Shown piece by piece: positions 63,754 through 64,000 of a DNA stretch of 64,000 nt (positions are counted from its first letter, which is position 1; the number at the start of each line of letters is the position of its first letter). Location: positions 186,001 to 250,000 of the forward strand of contig NZ_CP021642.1 in NCBI RefSeq assembly GCF_003048375.1. Reading direction: 5' to 3'. The position numbers and the translations under genes are program-made. Source of the DNA: Campylobacter concisus. Lineage in GTDB: Bacteria; Campylobacterota; Campylobacteria; Campylobacterales; Campylobacteraceae. The notes beneath the pieces were generated by a model that saw only the letters and a program-made list of their open reading frames with translations, did no database searches and was not told the DNA's origin.

Positions 63754-63766
63754 ATTTAAGCCTTTT
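63743..63766 (+). terminator. Terminator at the end of mnmG
   Basis: Perfect palindrome AAAAGGCTTAAA / TTTAAGCCTTTT (12 pairs, no spacer) that includes the mnmG stop codon and ends in a T run. The rest of the window (63767-64000) is AT-rich sequence with no gene. Confidence 0.85.
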
Positions 63767-64000
63767 ATGGTTTTAAAGTTTAACTAGCATTTAAAATTGA
63801 AAACAAAGCTTCTCATTTTTAATAGTTGCTATTTATAATTTTTTAAGTTTAATAAATTTTATTATTAAAATTTTCTATTTTACAAATGCTAAAATAGAAA
63901 ATTTTTTTATCTTAACGTTTAGACATTAGATCAAATTTCTCTTTTATAAAAAGCTTAAAGTCATGATATACAGGCATTTTTAGATAAATTTATTTCAAAT

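Noticed and set aside
63767-64000. Gene or RNA at the right edge
   Set aside because: AT-rich sequence without open frame or stable structure that I can see.

Overview
The window is chromosomal DNA of a Campylobacter-type epsilonproteobacterium. Lines of evidence are the cmeABC-cmeR efflux locus followed by ccoG, rpsU, a UPF0323 lipoprotein, a glutathionylspermidine-synthase-like gene, a 2-hydroxyacid dehydrogenase and yajQ (the Campylobacter jejuni Cj0365-Cj0374 order as I remember it); a nuo operon in which nuoE and nuoF are replaced by the short Cj1575c/Cj1574c-type genes and which ends in pflA; and moderately AT-rich DNA full of AAATTT words. The two-partner secretion locus and larger accessory content fit the C. 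concisus / C. showae group better than C. jejuni, but species is an inference.

Layout. 1-6175 (minus): cmeC (cut by the window edge), cmeB, cmeA and the TetR repressor cmeR, with a CmeR-type operator in front of cmeA. 6206-7531 (minus): ccoG. 7676-12632 (plus): rpsU, an HTH protein, UPF0323 lipoprotein, ATP-grasp ligase, dehydrogenase, an unknown gene and yajQ. 12962-18291 (plus): a DUF2314-ankyrin protein, an unknown membrane protein, and a two-gene operon of a HemN/HutW-like radical SAM enzyme and a fused ABC exporter. 18399-31803: complete 14-gene nuo operon, followed by pflA and a HEAT-repeat gene. 35168-35790: six tRNA genes (Lys, Glu, Val, Asp, Lys, Glu) behind a perfect consensus promoter, then about 600 bases of degraded sequence.

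36404-46687 is the accessory part: a periplasmic DUF4198 protein divergent from a two-partner secretion / contact-dependent-inhibition-like locus (TpsB transporter, 1716-residue TpsA exoprotein, small lipoprotein that may be its immunity protein), then a displaced exoprotein C-terminal module without a start codon and a small membrane/zinc-ribbon protein that may be its immunity partner. A Fur-box-like site lies between the divergent genes.

46759-63753: hypoxanthine-DNA glycosylase, an unknown gene, pyruvate:flavodoxin oxidoreductase, a SotB-like MFS exporter, a DUF2325 gene / unknown / flavodoxin operon, an amino-acid ABC transporter with three tandem paralogous binding proteins, a three-domain Aas-type phospholipid acyltransferase, and mnmG.

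How it fits together: pyruvate oxidoreductase would reduce flavodoxin, and flavodoxin would feed the Nuo complex, which lacks the NADH-binding subunits; this is known biology in C. jejuni and inferred here. The least explained parts are the exoprotein locus with its orphan module and the radical SAM/exporter operon.
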